Translations under genes and position numbers: made by a program | Notes under the pieces: model-generated | Told to the model about the DNA's origin: nothing | Database searches by the model: none | The model's input: only the letters and a program-made list of their open reading frames with translations | Source: Streptomyces sp. Tue 6430 | GTDB taxonomy: Bacteria; Actinomycetota; Actinomycetes; Streptomycetales; Streptomycetaceae | DNA length: 64,000 nucleotides | Direction: 5' to 3' | Assembly (NCBI GenBank): GCA_021568835.1 | Contig: JAKGSH010000010.1 | Location: 3,720,001-3,784,000, forward strand | In this document: positions 36,830-49,610 of the stretch, one piece after another | Numbering within the stretch: the stretch's first letter is position 1 | Layout of the letters: the number at the start of each line of letters is the position of its first letter

Positions 36830-37667
36830 GCGCACAGCTCGCCGCCTACTCCACCTCCACCGGCGAGGCGGTCCAGTTCTGGGCGCTGGGCACCGTCGCC
36901 GTGATCGGCGCCCTGGGCACCGTCTTCATGCGCAGGGCCGTGCACAGCGCGCTCTGCCTCGCCGGAACCATGATCGTCCTGGCGGTGTTCTACCTCGCCA
37001 ACGGCGCCTATTTCCTGGGCGTCGTGCAGATCGTCGTCTACACCGGCGCGATCATGATGCTGTTCCTGTTCGTGGTGATGCTCGTCGGCGTCACCGCCGC
37101 GGACTCCCTGAAGGAGACCATCAAGGGCCAGCGCTGGCTGGCCCTCGTCTGCGGCCTCGGCTTCGGCATCCTGCTGGTCGCCGGCATCGGCAACGCCTCC
37201 CTGACGGAGTTCGGCGGCCTCACGGAGGCCAACGCGGGCGGCAACGTGGAGGGCCTCGCGGCCCTGATCTTCACCAAGTACGTCTTCGCCTTCGAGATCA
37301 CCGGCGCCCTGCTCATCACGGCCGCCGTCGGCGCCATGGTGCTCACCCACCGCGAGCGCACCGAGCGGGCGAAGACCCAGCGCGAGCTGTCCGAACAGCG
37401 CGTCCGCGAGGGCGTCCACCTGCCGCCGCTGCCCGCGCCCGGTGTGTACGCGCGGCACAACGCCGTGGACATCGCCGGCCTGCTGCCCGACGGCACCCCT
37501 CCGACCTCACCGTCAGCAAGACGCTGCGGGAGCGCGGCCAGGTCCGGGACGTGTCCGCCGAGGCGCTCAACAGCCTCAAGGCGATCGAGCAGCGCGCCAC
37601 GGAGCGCCTGGAACGCACCCCGATCGAGCCGCCGACCTTCAAGCGGGCCGAGGAGGCGTCGAAGTGA
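36826..37667 (+). CDS. nuoJ: NADH-quinone oxidoreductase subunit J (frame broken once)
   Basis: A membrane subunit with five helices. The intact part contains [20 protein letters not shown], with the conserved YTGAI segment of the hydrophilic axis. After [20 protein letters not shown] the frame shifts: the expected tail ([20 protein letters not shown], then [17 protein letters not shown] and FKRAEEASK) is one base back. One C is missing at the run 37496-37499. The corrected stop overlaps the nuoK GTG, exactly as elsewhere in the operon, and length modulo three agrees. Restored length is about 280 residues. Confidence 0.92.
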
Positions 37668-37963
37668 ACCCCGTCAACTATCTGTACCTCGCCGCCCTGT
37701 TGTTCACGATCGGCGCGACGGGTGTCCTGATCAGGCGCAACGCGATCGTCGTGTTCATGTGCATCGAGCTGATGCTCAACGCCTGCAACCTCGCGTTCGT
37801 CGCCTTCTCCCGCATGCACGGCAACCTCGACGGCCAGATCATCGCCTTCTTCACGATGGTCGTCGCCGCGGCGGAGGTCGTGGTGGGACTCGCGATCATC
37901 GTGTCGCTGTTCCGTTCCCGCCACTCGGCCTCGGTCGACGACGCCAGCCTGATGAAGCTGTAA
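37664..37963 (+). CDS. nuoK: NADH-quinone oxidoreductase subunit K
   Basis: A 99-residue, three-helix antiporter-like membrane subunit (MrpC relative). The two conserved membrane glutamates are in [16 protein letters not shown] and [15 protein letters not shown] start inside the corrected nuoJ stop; the length is typical of the family. It helps form the proton path next to NuoJ and NuoN. Confidence 0.97.
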
Positions 37964-37978
37964 GGGGTCGGAAGAATC

Positions 37979-39970
37979 GTGGAGAACCTGATTGCGCTGC
38001 TGATCGCGGCGCCCCTGCTCGGAGCGGCCGTCCTCCTGGTCGGCGGCCGGCGGCTCGACGCCGTCGGCCACTGGCTCGGCACACTGCTGGCGGCCGTCTC
38101 CTTCGTGATCGGCCTCGTCCTCTTCGCCGGCCTGCTCGGCAGGGACGCCGAGGACCGGACGCTCACGCAACACCTGTTCAGCTGGATCCCGGTCGAGGGC
38201 TTCCAGGCGGACGCCGCCTTCCGCGTCGACCAGCTGTCGATGACGTTCGTCCTGCTGATCACGGGCGTCGGCTCGCTGATCCACCTGTACTCGATCGGGT
38301 ACATGGAGCACGACGAGCGCCGCCGCCGCTTCTTCGGCTACCTGAACCTGTTCCTGGCGGCGATGCTCCTCCTGGTCCTCGCCGACAACTACCTGCTGCT
38401 GTACGTCGGCTGGGAGGGCGTCGGCCTCGCCTCCTACCTGCTGATCGGCTTCTGGCAGCACAAGCCCAGCGCCGCCACCGCGGCGAAGAAGGCCTTCCTG
38501 GTCAACCGTGTCGGTGACGTGGGCCTGTCGATCGCCATCATGCTGATGTTCACCACCTTCGGCACCTTCGCCTTCGGCCCCCTGCTCGGCACGCCCGAGG
38601 AGGCCGGGCTCGCCGGCGGGGCGAGCGAGGGCACGCTCACCGCGATCGCCCTGATGCTGCTGCTCGCGGCCTGCGGCAAGTCCGCCCAGGTGCCGTTGCA
38701 GTCCTGGCTCGGGGACGCCATGGAGGGCCCGACGCCCGTCTCGGCCCTCATCCACGCGGCCACGATGGTGACCGCCGGCGTCTACCTGATCGTCCGCTCC
38801 GCGGCGATCTTCAACCTGGCGCCCGACGCCCAGCTCGTCGTCACGATCGTCGGCGCCGTCACGCTCCTGTTCGGTGCGATCGTCGGTTGCGCGAAGGACG
38901 ACATCAAGAAGGCCCTGGCCGGCTCGACCATGTCGCAGATCGGCTACATGGTGCTGGCGGCCGGCCTCGGCCCCATCGGCTACGTCTTCGCGATCATGCA
39001 CCTCGTGACGCACGGCTTCTTCAAGGCCGGCCTGTTCCTCGGCGCCGGTTCGGTCATGCACGGCATGAACGACGAGGTCGACATGCGCAAGTACGGCGGC
39101 CTGCGCAGGTACATGCCGGTCACCTTCATCACGTTCGGCCTCGGCTACCTCGCCATCATCGGCTTCCCGGGGCTGTCCGGCTTCTTCTCCAAGGACAAGA
39201 TCATCGAGGCCGCCTTCGCCAAGGGCGGCACCGAGGGCTGGGTCCTCGGCGGCTGCGCGCTGCTGGGCGCGGCCATCACGGCGTACTACATGACGCGCGT
39301 GATGCTGATGACGTTCTTCGGCGAGGAGCGCTGGAAGAACCGGCCCACCCGCTCGCCCGAGGCGCCCGGCGCCGAGCCCGCCGCCGCGCACGACGGCGGG
39401 GCCGCGTCCGGTCACGCCGCCGCCGCGACGGCGGAGCCGCACCCGCACGAGTCCCCGAGGTCCATGACGATCCCGATGATCGTGCTGGCCTTCGGATCGG
39501 TGTTCGCCGGCGCCTTCTTCAGCATCGGCGACCGCTTCCTGCACTGGCTGGAGCCCATTACGGGCCACAGCCACGGCGACGCGCCGGTCAGCGCGCTCAC
39601 GGTCACCCTCGCCACCATGGTGGTGCTGGTGATCGGTGTCGCGGTCGCCTACCTCCAGTACGGCCGCCGCCCCGTCCCGGTCGTCGCCCCGCGCGGCTCC
39701 CTGCTCACCCGGGCCGCCCGGCGCGACCTCCTCCAGGACGACTTCAACCACGTCGTCCTGGTCCGCGGCGGCGAGCACCTCACCCGGTCCCTGGTGTACG
39801 TCGACCACACCCTGGTCGACGGCGTCGTCAACGGCACGGCGGCCTCGGTCGGCGGCCTCTCCGGACGCATGCGCAAGCTCCAGAACGGCTTCGCGCGGTC
39901 GTACGCGGTCTCGATGTTCGGCGGTGCGGCGGTCCTCGTCGCCGCGACCCTGCTGATGAGGGCGGTCTGA
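37979..39970 (+). CDS. nuoL: NADH-quinone oxidoreductase subunit L
   Basis: A 663-residue distal proton-pumping subunit of the Mrp antiporter type, with about 16 helices and the long lateral helix at the C-terminus. Conserved parts are [19 protein letters not shown] (with the pump Glu), [20 protein letters not shown] and [16 protein letters not shown] His/Ala-rich loop (about 465-495, including [20 protein letters not shown]) is a lineage-specific insertion. GTG start with AAGGGG eleven bases upstream. Confidence 0.97.
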   Translation: MENLIALLIAAPLLGAAVLLVGGRRLDAVGHWLGTLLAAVSFVIGLVLFAGLLGRDAEDRTLTQHLFSWIPVEGFQADAAFRVDQLSMTFVLLITGVGSLIHLYSIGYMEHDERRRRFFGYLNLFLAAMLLLVLADNYLLLYVGWEGVGLASYLLIGFWQHKPSAATAAKKAFLVNRVGDVGLSIAIMLMFTTFGTFAFGPLLGTPEEAGLAGGASEGTLTAIALMLLLAACGKSAQVPLQSWLGDAMEGPTPVSALIHAATMVTAGVYLIVRSAAIFNLAPDAQLVVTIVGAVTLLFGAIVGCAKDDIKKALAGSTMSQIGYMVLAAGLGPIGYVFAIMHLVTHGFFKAGLFLGAGSVMHGMNDEVDMRKYGGLRRYMPVTFITFGLGYLAIIGFPGLSGFFSKDKIIEAAFAKGGTEGWVLGGCALLGAAITAYYMTRVMLMTFFGEERWKNRPTRSPEAPGAEPAAAHDGGAASGHAAAATAEPHPHESPRSMTIPMIVLAFGSVFAGAFFSIGDRFLHWLEPITGHSHGDAPVSALTVTLATMVVLVIGVAVAYLQYGRRPVPVVAPRGSLLTRAARRDLLQDDFNHVVLVRGGEHLTRSLVYVDHTLVDGVVNGTAASVGGLSGRMRKLQNGFARSYAVSMFGGAAVLVAATLLMRAV

Positions 39971-39975
39971 TACCG

Positions 39976-41547
39976 ATGTCCTTTCCTCTGCTGACAGCGA
40001 CGGCGGCGCTCCCCGCGATCGGGGCGGTCGCCACGGCCGCCGTCCCGGCCGCGCGGCGCAACGCCGCCAAGACACTGGCGCTGCTGTTCTCCCTCGCCAC
40101 GCTCGTCCTCGCGATCGTCGTCCTGGTCCGCTTCGACCCGGACGGCGACCGCTACCAGCTCACCGAGTCCCACTCCTGGATCGCCGAGTTCGGCGTCCGG
40201 TACGAACTCGGCGTGGACGGCATCGCGGTGGCGCTCATCGCGCTCACGGCGCTGCTGATCCCGTTCATCGTCCTCGCGAGCTGGCACGACGCCGACCCGC
40301 TGGAGACCGGCAGCCGGCGGTGGCGGCCGACGCAGGGATTCTTCGCCCTGGTCCTCGCCGTCGAGGCGATGGTGATCATCTCCTTCGAGGCCACCGACGT
40401 CTTCCTGTTCTACATCTTCTTCGAAGCCATGCTGATCCCGATGTACTTCCTCATCGGCGGCTTCGGGGACCGGGCCCACGAGCACGGCGAGGAGGTGGCG
40501 TCCACCCAACGGTCGTACGCGGCCGTGAAGTTCCTCCTCTACAACCTGGCCGGCGGACTGATCATGCTGGCCGCGGTGATCGGGCTGTACGTGGCCGCCG
40601 GGAACTTCTCGCTGACGGAGATCGCCGAGGCCCGGGCCAACGGCTCGCTCGACATGGCGACGAACACCGAACGCTGGCTGTTCCTCGGCTTCTTCTTCGC
40701 CTTCGCCGTGAAGGCACCCCTGTGGCCGCTCCACACCTGGCTGCCCAACGCCATGGGGGAGGCCACCACCCCGGTCGCCGTCCTCATCACGGCGGTCGTC
40801 GACAAGGTCGGCACCTTCGCGATGCTGCGCTTCTGCCTCCAGCTCTTCCCGGAGGCCAGCAAGTGGGCCACACCCGTGGTCCTCGTCCTCGCCGTGATCA
40901 GCATCATCTACGGCGCGCTGCTCGCCGTCGGGCAGCGGGACATCAAGCGGCTGGTGGCGTACGCGTCGATCTCGCACTTCGGCTTCATCATCCTGGGCAT
41001 CTTCGCGATGACCAGCCAGGGCCAGTCGGGCGCGACGCTCTACATGGTCAACCACGGCATCTCGACGGCCGCCCTGATGCTGGTCGCCGGCTTCCTCATC
41101 TCGCGGCGCGGCTCGCGGCTCATCGCCGACTACGGCGGTGTGCAGAAGGTCGCCCCCGTGCTGGCCGGCACCTTCCTGATCGGCGGCCTCGCGACCCTGT
41201 CGCTGCCGGGACTGGCGCCGTTCGTGAGCGAGTTCCTGGTCCTGGTGGGGACGTTCTCGCGCTATCCGGTGATCGGCATCGTCGCCACGTTCGGCATCGT
41301 CCTCGCCGCGCTCTACACCCTCGTCCTCTACCAGAGGACGATGACCGGTCCCGTCAGGCCCGAGGTCGCCGCGATGCCGGACCTCCGCCCGCGTGAGCTG
41401 ATGGTCGTCGCCCCGCTGATCGTCCTGCTGATCTTCCTGGGCGTCTACCCGAAGCCCGTCACGGACATCGTCGACCCGGCGGTCAAGCAGACGCTGTCCG
41501 ACGTACACAAGAAGGACCCCCGGCCCGAGGTGGAGGCGGCCAAGTGA
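39976..41547 (+). CDS. nuoM: NADH-quinone oxidoreductase subunit M
   Basis: A 523-residue antiporter-like proton-pumping subunit with about 14 helices. Marks are FYIFFEAMLIPMYFLIGGFG (pump Glu in FFEAML), KAPLWPLHTWLPNAMGEATT and YASISHFGFIILGI. It starts five bases after the nuoL stop, and its stop overlaps the nuoN GTG. Confidence 0.97.
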   Translation: MSFPLLTATAALPAIGAVATAAVPAARRNAAKTLALLFSLATLVLAIVVLVRFDPDGDRYQLTESHSWIAEFGVRYELGVDGIAVALIALTALLIPFIVLASWHDADPLETGSRRWRPTQGFFALVLAVEAMVIISFEATDVFLFYIFFEAMLIPMYFLIGGFGDRAHEHGEEVASTQRSYAAVKFLLYNLAGGLIMLAAVIGLYVAAGNFSLTEIAEARANGSLDMATNTERWLFLGFFFAFAVKAPLWPLHTWLPNAMGEATTPVAVLITAVVDKVGTFAMLRFCLQLFPEASKWATPVVLVLAVISIIYGALLAVGQRDIKRLVAYASISHFGFIILGIFAMTSQGQSGATLYMVNHGISTAALMLVAGFLISRRGSRLIADYGGVQKVAPVLAGTFLIGGLATLSLPGLAPFVSEFLVLVGTFSRYPVIGIVATFGIVLAALYTLVLYQRTMTGPVRPEVAAMPDLRPRELMVVAPLIVLLIFLGVYPKPVTDIVDPAVKQTLSDVHKKDPRPEVEAAK

Positions 41548-43193
41548 GCACAGCAGTCGTCCACAGTCTGTGGACAACCGCGGCCGACCCGATCTCGAAG
41601 ATCGACGCGCCGAAGATCGAATACGCACAGCTGTCGCCCACCCTGATCGTCGTGGGCGCGGCCGTCGTCGGGATCCTGGTCGAGGCGTTCGTGCCGCGCA
41701 GGTCCCGCTACCACGCCCAACTGTTCGTCTCCGTCGTCGCGTTGATCGCCGCGTTCGCCGCGGTGGTGGCACTGGCGGCGGACGGATACGGCACCACCAA
41801 GGCGCACATCGCGGCGATGGGCGCGATCGCGGTCGACGGACCGGCCCTGTTCCTCCAGGGCACGATCCTGCTGGCCGCCCTGGTGGGACTGTTCACCTTC
41901 GCCGAACGGCGGCTCGACCCCGAGGCGCACGGCAACCGCGTCGACTCCTTCGCCGCCCAGGCCGCCTCCGTGCCGGGCAGCGACAGCGAGAAGGCGGCGG
42001 TCAGGGCGGGCTTCACCACCACCGAGGTCTTCCCGCTGCTGCTGTTCGCCGTCGCGGGCATGCTGGTCTTCCCGGCGGCCAACGACCTGCTGACCCTCTT
42101 CATCGCCCTGGAGGTCTTCTCGCTGCCGCTGTACCTGCTGTGCGCGCTGGCCCGCCGCAAGCGGCTGCTGTCCCAGGAGGCGGCGGTCAAGTACTTCCTG
42201 CTCGGCTCCTTCGCCTCCGCGTTCACCCTGTTCGGCATCGCCCTGCTGTACGGGTACGCCGGCTCGGTGTCGTACGCGACGATCGCGCAGGTCGTCGACG
42301 GCACGGTCGCCGACGTCAGCCCGGCCCTCGCCGACACCATGGGCAATGACGTGCTGCTGCTCATCGGCGCCGCGATGATCGTCATGGGGCTGCTGTTCAA
42401 GGTGGGCGCCGTGCCGTTCCACATGTGGACGCCGGACGTCTACCAGGGCGCGCCGACCCCGGTCACCGGCTTCATGGCCGCCGCCACCAAGGTGGCCGCC
42501 TTCGGCGCGCTGCTGCGGATCCTCTACGTGGTGCTGCCGGGCCTGCGCTGGGACTGGCGGCCGGTCATGTGGGGCGTCGCCGTCGTCACCATGCTGGGCG
42601 GCGCGATCGTCGCGATCACCCAGACCGACATCAAGCGGCTGCTGGCGTACTCGTCGATCGCGCACGCCGGGTTCATCCTCGCGGGTGTCATCGCGACCAC
42701 GCCGGACGGCGTCTCGTCGGTCCTGTTCTACCTGGCCGCGTACTCGTTCGTGACGATCGGCGCGTTCGCCGTGGTGACGCTGGTGCGGGACGCCGGCGGC
42801 GAGGCGACGCACCTGTCCAAGTGGGCCGGGCTGGGACGTCGGTCGCCGCTGGTGGCGGCCGTGTTCGCGGTGTTCCTGCTGGCCTTCGCCGGCATTCCGC
42901 TGACCTCCGGGTTCGCGGGCAAGTTCGCCGTGTTCAAGGCGGCGGCGGAGGGCGGTGCGGCGCCGCTCGTCGTGGTCGGTGTGATCTCGTCGGCGATCGC
43001 CGCGTTCTTCTACATCCGCGTCATCGTCCTGATGTTCTTCAGCGAGCCGCGGCCCGAGGGCCCCACCGTCGCCGTGCCGTCACCCCTGACGATGACGACG
43101 ATCGGGGTGGGCGTGGCGGTCACCCTGGTGCTCGGCGTGGCACCGCAGTACTTCCTGGACCTGGCGAGCCAGGCGGGGGTGTTCGTGCGCTGA
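41544..43193 (+). CDS. nuoN: NADH-quinone oxidoreductase subunit N
   Basis: A 549-residue antiporter-like proton-pumping subunit. Marks are [20 protein letters not shown] (pump Glu), [20 protein letters not shown] and [15 protein letters not shown]. It has an N-terminal extension compared with E. coli NuoN, with a loop [20 protein letters not shown]. It is the last gene of the operon and is followed by a strong hairpin. Confidence 0.97.
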   Translation: MSTAVVHSLWTTAADPISKIDAPKIEYAQLSPTLIVVGAAVVGILVEAFVPRRSRYHAQLFVSVVALIAAFAAVVALAADGYGTTKAHIAAMGAIAVDGPALFLQGTILLAALVGLFTFAERRLDPEAHGNRVDSFAAQAASVPGSDSEKAAVRAGFTTTEVFPLLLFAVAGMLVFPAANDLLTLFIALEVFSLPLYLLCALARRKRLLSQEAAVKYFLLGSFASAFTLFGIALLYGYAGSVSYATIAQVVDGTVADVSPALADTMGNDVLLLIGAAMIVMGLLFKVGAVPFHMWTPDVYQGAPTPVTGFMAAATKVAAFGALLRILYVVLPGLRWDWRPVMWGVAVVTMLGGAIVAITQTDIKRLLAYSSIAHAGFILAGVIATTPDGVSSVLFYLAAYSFVTIGAFAVVTLVRDAGGEATHLSKWAGLGRRSPLVAAVFAVFLLAFAGIPLTSGFAGKFAVFKAAAEGGAAPLVVVGVISSAIAAFFYIRVIVLMFFSEPRPEGPTVAVPSPLTMTTIGVGVAVTLVLGVAPQYFLDLASQAGVFVR

Positions 43194-43208
43194 CCCGCGG
43201 AGCGTGTG

Positions 43209-43250
43209 CGACGGGCCCCGGCTCCCCGCGGAGGGAGCCGGGGCCCGTCG
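43209..43250 (+). terminator. Terminator of the nuo operon
   Basis: A 17-bp perfect stem, CGACGGGCCCCGGCTCC with GGAGCCGGGGCCCGTCG, closes a loop of eight bases just 16 bases after the nuoN stop. It is one of the strongest hairpins in the window. Confidence 0.9.
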
Positions 43251-43410
43251 TATGTGCCGGAGGGGGTGCGGCGGGCACATCCGGCGGGCCGGTCCGGCGG
43301 GCGGCCGGCCTCCGGTGGCCGGCCGCCCGGACCGTGCGGAAGCGGCACCGCGCGGCCGGCGGATCACCGCGGGCCTGTGGACAACTCCGACGGTGTCGGT
43401 CCCGCCCCCT

Positions 43411-43416
43411 ATCGTG
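43411..43416 (+). promoter_or_regulatory. -10 hexamer of recQ
   Basis: TATCGT, identical to the -10 ahead of mqnA, would place transcription start near 43423, giving a leader of about 33 bases before the ATG or a leaderless GTG. Confidence 0.5.
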
Positions 43417-43455
43417 GACGCAGTGGTCGAGGGACGACGTACGGGGGACGGGACG

Positions 43456-45552
<2,097 letters not shown>

Positions 45553-45670
45553 GCGACCGGAGACCGTGTGCGGAGAACGGGGAGGGGACCGCGGACCGTG
45601 TGCGGGAGAACGGAGCCGGGACCGCGGGCCGGGACCGGGGTGCTGGGCTCCGGTCGTCCCCGGTCGGGGC

Positions 45671-46609
45671 TCAGCTCAGTGCGGTCAGTCCCGGGGCGAA
45701 GGTGATCAGCAGCGGGAGCAGGGGGACCAGCGCCGCCACGGCCGTCGTCAGGGCCCGGTGTCTGCGCAGCAGCCGCGGGGGCGGCTGGAGGAGACGGTCC
45801 ACGCGTTCGCCCAGCAGGCGGTGGGAGGACGCGCAGGACAGGACGCCCCGGTGCTGGTTCAGCTCGATCAGCGCGAGGGCCGTCGTGAGGTGGCCGCAGC
45901 GGCGGGACGCCGTGTCGTCGGCGGAGAGTTCGACCAGGCGGTGGGTCTGGTCGCAGAAGTGGGCGAACAGCGGGACGCGCGGGAATCCGGTGGCCAGGGC
46001 CGTCGACAGGTGCAGCAGCCAGTCGTGGTGGGCGCGGGCGTGACCCCGTTCATGGGCGAGGACCGCGTCGATCTGGTGGGAGGTGAGGCGGTGCAGGGCA
46101 CCGGTGGTCACGACCAGTTGGGACGGACTGCCGGGCATCCACCAGGCGTCCGGGTAGTCGTCCTCGAGCACCAGCAGGGGACCCCGGGCGGGAGGCAGTC
46201 CCGCGGGCAGGTCGGGCGCACGCTCCCGCAGGTGGGCGCGGGCCAGACCACGGCGCCGACGGGCCTCGACCAGCTCGCGGGCGAGCATCGCGGTGGTCCA
46301 GGCGGCGCCGCAGGCCAGCAGCAGCGTGAGCACCGTCGCCCACACCGGGGCGGCCGAGAGGTCGTAGGCCTCCGTCACGGCCGGTGGTGCCGGGGCGAAG
46401 AGCTGCGTGCGGACGGTGTGGAAGACGGCGGCCGCCCCCAGCACGAGCGCCGTCAGACAGCACAGCAGCACCGTGGCGACCAGGCACTGCCACACCCACA
46501 GCGCCACCACCGGCTCCCGCTCGGGCCACTCGGCCCGGGTCAGCGCGCGCGGGACCGGCACGGCGGCCGTCAGGGCGACGACGCTCAACAGGAGCAGGCA
46601 GAGGGTCAT
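45671..46609 (-). CDS. M56-family membrane metallopeptidase
   Basis: A 312-residue membrane protein of the BlaR1/M56 type. It has four or so helices and a zinc site HERGH within AVLAHERGHARAHHDWL (HExxH form), with the third ligand probably Glu in RLVELSADDTASRRCG. M56 proteins often pair with BlaI/MecI repressors in beta-lactam signalling; no such gene is adjacent and there is no sensor penicillin-binding domain, so its target is unknown. The preceding 120 bp on the recQ side carry two copies of a roughly 40-bp GC-rich repeat. Confidence 0.85.
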   Translation of the reverse strand: MTLCLLLLSVVALTAAVPVPRALTRAEWPEREPVVALWVWQCLVATVLLCCLTALVLGAAAVFHTVRTQLFAPAPPAVTEAYDLSAAPVWATVLTLLLACGAAWTTAMLARELVEARRRRGLARAHLRERAPDLPAGLPPARGPLLVLEDDYPDAWWMPGSPSQLVVTTGALHRLTSHQIDAVLAHERGHARAHHDWLLHLSTALATGFPRVPLFAHFCDQTHRLVELSADDTASRRCGHLTTALALIELNQHRGVLSCASSHRLLGERVDRLLQPPPRLLRRHRALTTAVAALVPLLPLLITFAPGLTALS

Positions 46610-46745
46610 TGCTGCGGGCTCCGGATCCTGGTCGGGGAGAACGGGTCGGTGGCGACGGGCGGTTCCGCGCTCCGGGACGGTGGGTGCGGCAGGCCCGGTG
46701 CGGGAACCGCTCCCGCCGTCAGTATGACGGCGGGAACGGCCGGAG

Positions 46746-48037
46746 TCAGCCCGTGCGGACCCGCCCGCTCACCTCGCCCAGACCGACCCGCAGCCCGCCC
46801 GGACCGGGAGCCCAGGCCGACAGGGTCACCACGTCCCCGTCCTCCAGGTACGTCCGCTTGCCGTCGGGGAGTTCCAGGGGATCGCGGCCGTTCCAGGTCA
46901 GTTCCAGGAGGCAGCCGCGCTGGTTCTCGGCCGGGCCGCTCACCGTGCCGGAGCCGTAGAGGTCGCCGGTGCGCAGGGAGGCCCCGTTGACCGTCATGTG
47001 GGCGAGTTGCTGGGCGGCCGTCCAGTACATGGCGGAGAAGGGGGGCTCGGAGACGACGTGGCCGTTGACGGCGACCGAGATGCGCAGGTCGTACCCGGCG
47101 GGCTCGGTGGCGGAGTCGTCGAGGTAGGGCAGCAGGGGGTGGGTGCGTTCGGGGGGTGACAGCCGCGCCTCCTCCAGCGCCTCCAGCGGGGTGATCCACG
47201 CCGACACCGAGGTGGCGAAGGACTTCCCGAGGAAGGGGCCGAGGGGGGCGTACTCCCAGCCCTGGATGTCGCGGGCGGACCAGTCGTTGAGGAGGCACAG
47301 GCCGAAGACGTGCTCGCGGAAGTCGGTCAGCGGCACCGGGTGTCCCTGCCGCGACGGCGTGCCCACCACGAAGCCGACCTCGGCCTCGATGTCGAGCCGC
47401 CGGGTGGGGCCGAAGACGGGGGCCGGATCGGTGGGCGCCTTGCGCTGGCCCGACGGGCGGACGACGTCCGTGCCCGAGACCACGACCGTGCCGGCGCGGC
47501 CGTGGTAGCCGATCGGCAGGTGCTTCCAGTTCGGCGGGAGGGGGTCCGGCGCGTCCGGCCGGAAGACGGCGCCCGCGTTCCGGGCGTGGTGCTCGGAGGC
47601 GTAGAAGTCGACGTAGTCGGCCACCTCGAACGGCAGGTGCAGGGTCACCGAGGAGAGGGGGTGCAGGAAGGGGAGCAGCGTCTGCCGGTGGGAGGGGTCC
47701 GTGACCCACTCGGTCAGGGTGCCGCGCACCTGGGACCAGACCGTACGGCCCGCCGCCAGCAGCGGGTTGAGGGTCGGCCGGCCGAGCAGGGCGGCGTGCG
47801 GGGAGCCGAGGGCCCGGGCCGCCGCACCGGCGTCGAGCACGTGGTCGCCGAGCCGGACGCCGACGGTCCGCTGCCCGGATTCGGAGCCGGAGCCGGGGTC
47901 GGAGCCCGATCGGGGCTCGGCATGCGGGTCGGAGCCGGGGCCGGAGTCGGGGTCGGACAGGGAGAAGACGCCGTACGGGAGGTTGTGCGGACCGAAGGGG
48001 TCGCCCTCGGGGAGGTCGAAGGGGCCAAGGGGGGCAT
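46746..48037 (-). CDS. Fumarylacetoacetase (frame broken near the start)
   Basis: The last enzyme of tyrosine/homogentisate breakdown, cutting fumarylacetoacetate into fumarate and acetoacetate. The C-terminal catalytic part contains GYHGRAGTVVVSGTDV, metal-binding residues in DIEAEVGFVVG and LLNDWSARDIQGWEY. In the main frame no start exists upstream of GTG 47840, yet family N-terminal sequence (FDLPEGDPFGPHNLPYGVFS) continues to about 48027. ATG at 48037, spaced nine bases after GAGG, joins it if one base is restored in the G6 run at 48029-48034. Length modulo three agrees. A Ser/Gly/Asp/Pro-rich repeat (about residues 25-60) interrupts the N-domain. Confidence 0.87.
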
Positions 48038-48383
48038 CGGGTGCTGCCTCACTTTCGTGCTCGCCATCTGTTCGCCAGGTCTGCGCCTGCGTTCGCCATG
48101 GCCGGGTCGGTCATGCGCAGGTGCTCCGCGGGTGCTCTGCGGGTGCGCCGAGCCGCGGCACACGTTACGGCCGACCTCGCGGAAGGGACACCGCGGCGGC
48201 ACGGGAGTGACACCGGAGGCCGCGGGCCGGGCGGCCCGGTCGGAGCGCTCCGCGTCCGTCCGGACACGGCAGGTCGTCCACGGCCCGGCCCGCAATCTTG
48301 ACGGAGCGGTGCGAAAAGGGAGACTCTGGGCGGGTGCCGGAAGGCCTCGGGGAGGAGGCGTTCCCACGGCACATGGGGGGCGG
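48038..48383. other. Intergenic gap between divergent genes
   Basis: This 346-bp divergent region separates fumarylacetoacetase from the glycan locus. GGGTGCTC/TGCGGGTG short repeats occur near 48122-48145. No clear promoter hexamer, operator or small gene was recognised. Confidence 0.4.
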
Positions 48384-49610
48384 ATGGCCACAGGGGAGGC
48401 CGGACTCGCGTCGGCGCGGCATGTTCCACGGCCGGAACGGCTGGAAGAGACCATGCGCGGCAGACTCGGCCGGGAATGCGTGTACGTGCCGTCGTGCCGG
48501 TTCGGGCTGTTCGTGGCCTTGCGCCACTGGTGCCCGCCGGGCGGACGGGTGCTGATGTCGCCGGTGAACGACGACGTGATCTTCTTCGTCGTGCTCGCGG
48601 CCGGGCTCAGGCCCGTGCAGGCGCCGTTGAACCCGCTGGACGCGTCGATCGACGTCGACGCGGTACCGGACGACCTGTGGGGTTCGCTGTCCGCGGTGCT
48701 GACGACGAATCTGTACGGCAATCCGGACGACACGCCGCGGCTGCGCGCGAAGTGCGACGCGTCGGGGATCCCGCTGTTCGAGGACGGGGCGCACGCCATC
48801 GGCAGCGAGGTGGGCGGGCGGCCGGTCGGGGCCTGGGGCGACGCCTCCGTCTTCAGTCTGTCCAAGCACGTCGGCGCCCAGGCGGGCGGTTTCCTGTCCT
48901 GCGCCGACCCGGGCCTGCGCGGGGCCCTGGAGGAGACCTGCGAGGACCTGCTGCTGCCCGGCCGGCTCACGGCCGAACTGGCCTACGCCGTACGGCCGTA
49001 CGCGGAGGCGGCGGTGCGCGGGCTGCGGCTGCGGCGGGCCGCGTGGGCCACGATGCGGCTGCTCGGGCTGACGGAGCGCGAGGGGATCCGGATGCCGTTG
49101 CGGCCCGAGGCACTGGCCGGGGCGGTCGGTGCGGCGCCGGACCTCGCCGCGAGCGACCCCTGGGTCCGGGTCGACATGCACGACTACCGGTTGCGTTCCG
49201 GAAGGCTGCGCCTGGGCCGGATCGGGCGCAGGCTCGACCGCCTCGACGAGGTCCTGGCCGCCTGCCGGGCAGGCACGGAGCACCTGCTGTCCACGCCGTG
49301 GGCACGACCGGTCCGGCGCGACCCCCAACCCCTTTTCAGGGTCCCCCTGTTCGTCGCCGACCGGGACGCCGCGATCGCGGCCCTCGCGCGACGGGGCATC
49401 GTCGTCGGGTACCTCTACGACCCGCCGCTCGACGACTACGCGGGCGTCGGCTTCACCGACCTCTCGCCGGATCCGACGGGGGCCCGGTGGTTCGCCCGGC
49501 ACGCGCTGCCGGTCGATCCGCTGCGGGCACGCCAGGTCGTCGACGTACTGGAGGAGTCCGGCGCGCGGCCGGCCGGGGCGCCGGGAGGGCTGGAGCCCAC
49601 CCGTGGCTGA
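48384..49610 (+). CDS. DegT/DnrJ-type PLP aminotransferase
   Basis: A 408-residue fold-type I PLP enzyme. The family usually aminates keto-sugars in surface-glycan pathways. The PLP-lysine lies in SVFSLSKHVGAQAGGFLSC and the phosphate-binding Asp in PLFEDGAHAIGSEVGG, matching DegT patterns, with NPLDASIDVDAVPDDLWGSL. ATG chosen by the GGGGGG upstream and the family-like start (MATGEAGLASARHVPRPERL). It is the first gene of a same-direction set; its stop overlaps the flippase GTG by eight bases. The substrate is inferred only from the family. Confidence 0.85.
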   Translation: MATGEAGLASARHVPRPERLEETMRGRLGRECVYVPSCRFGLFVALRHWCPPGGRVLMSPVNDDVIFFVVLAAGLRPVQAPLNPLDASIDVDAVPDDLWGSLSAVLTTNLYGNPDDTPRLRAKCDASGIPLFEDGAHAIGSEVGGRPVGAWGDASVFSLSKHVGAQAGGFLSCADPGLRGALEETCEDLLLPGRLTAELAYAVRPYAEAAVRGLRLRRAAWATMRLLGLTEREGIRMPLRPEALAGAVGAAPDLAASDPWVRVDMHDYRLRSGRLRLGRIGRRLDRLDEVLAACRAGTEHLLSTPWARPVRRDPQPLFRVPLFVADRDAAIAALARRGIVVGYLYDPPLDDYAGVGFTDLSPDPTGARWFARHALPVDPLRARQVVDVLEESGARPAGAPGGLEPTRG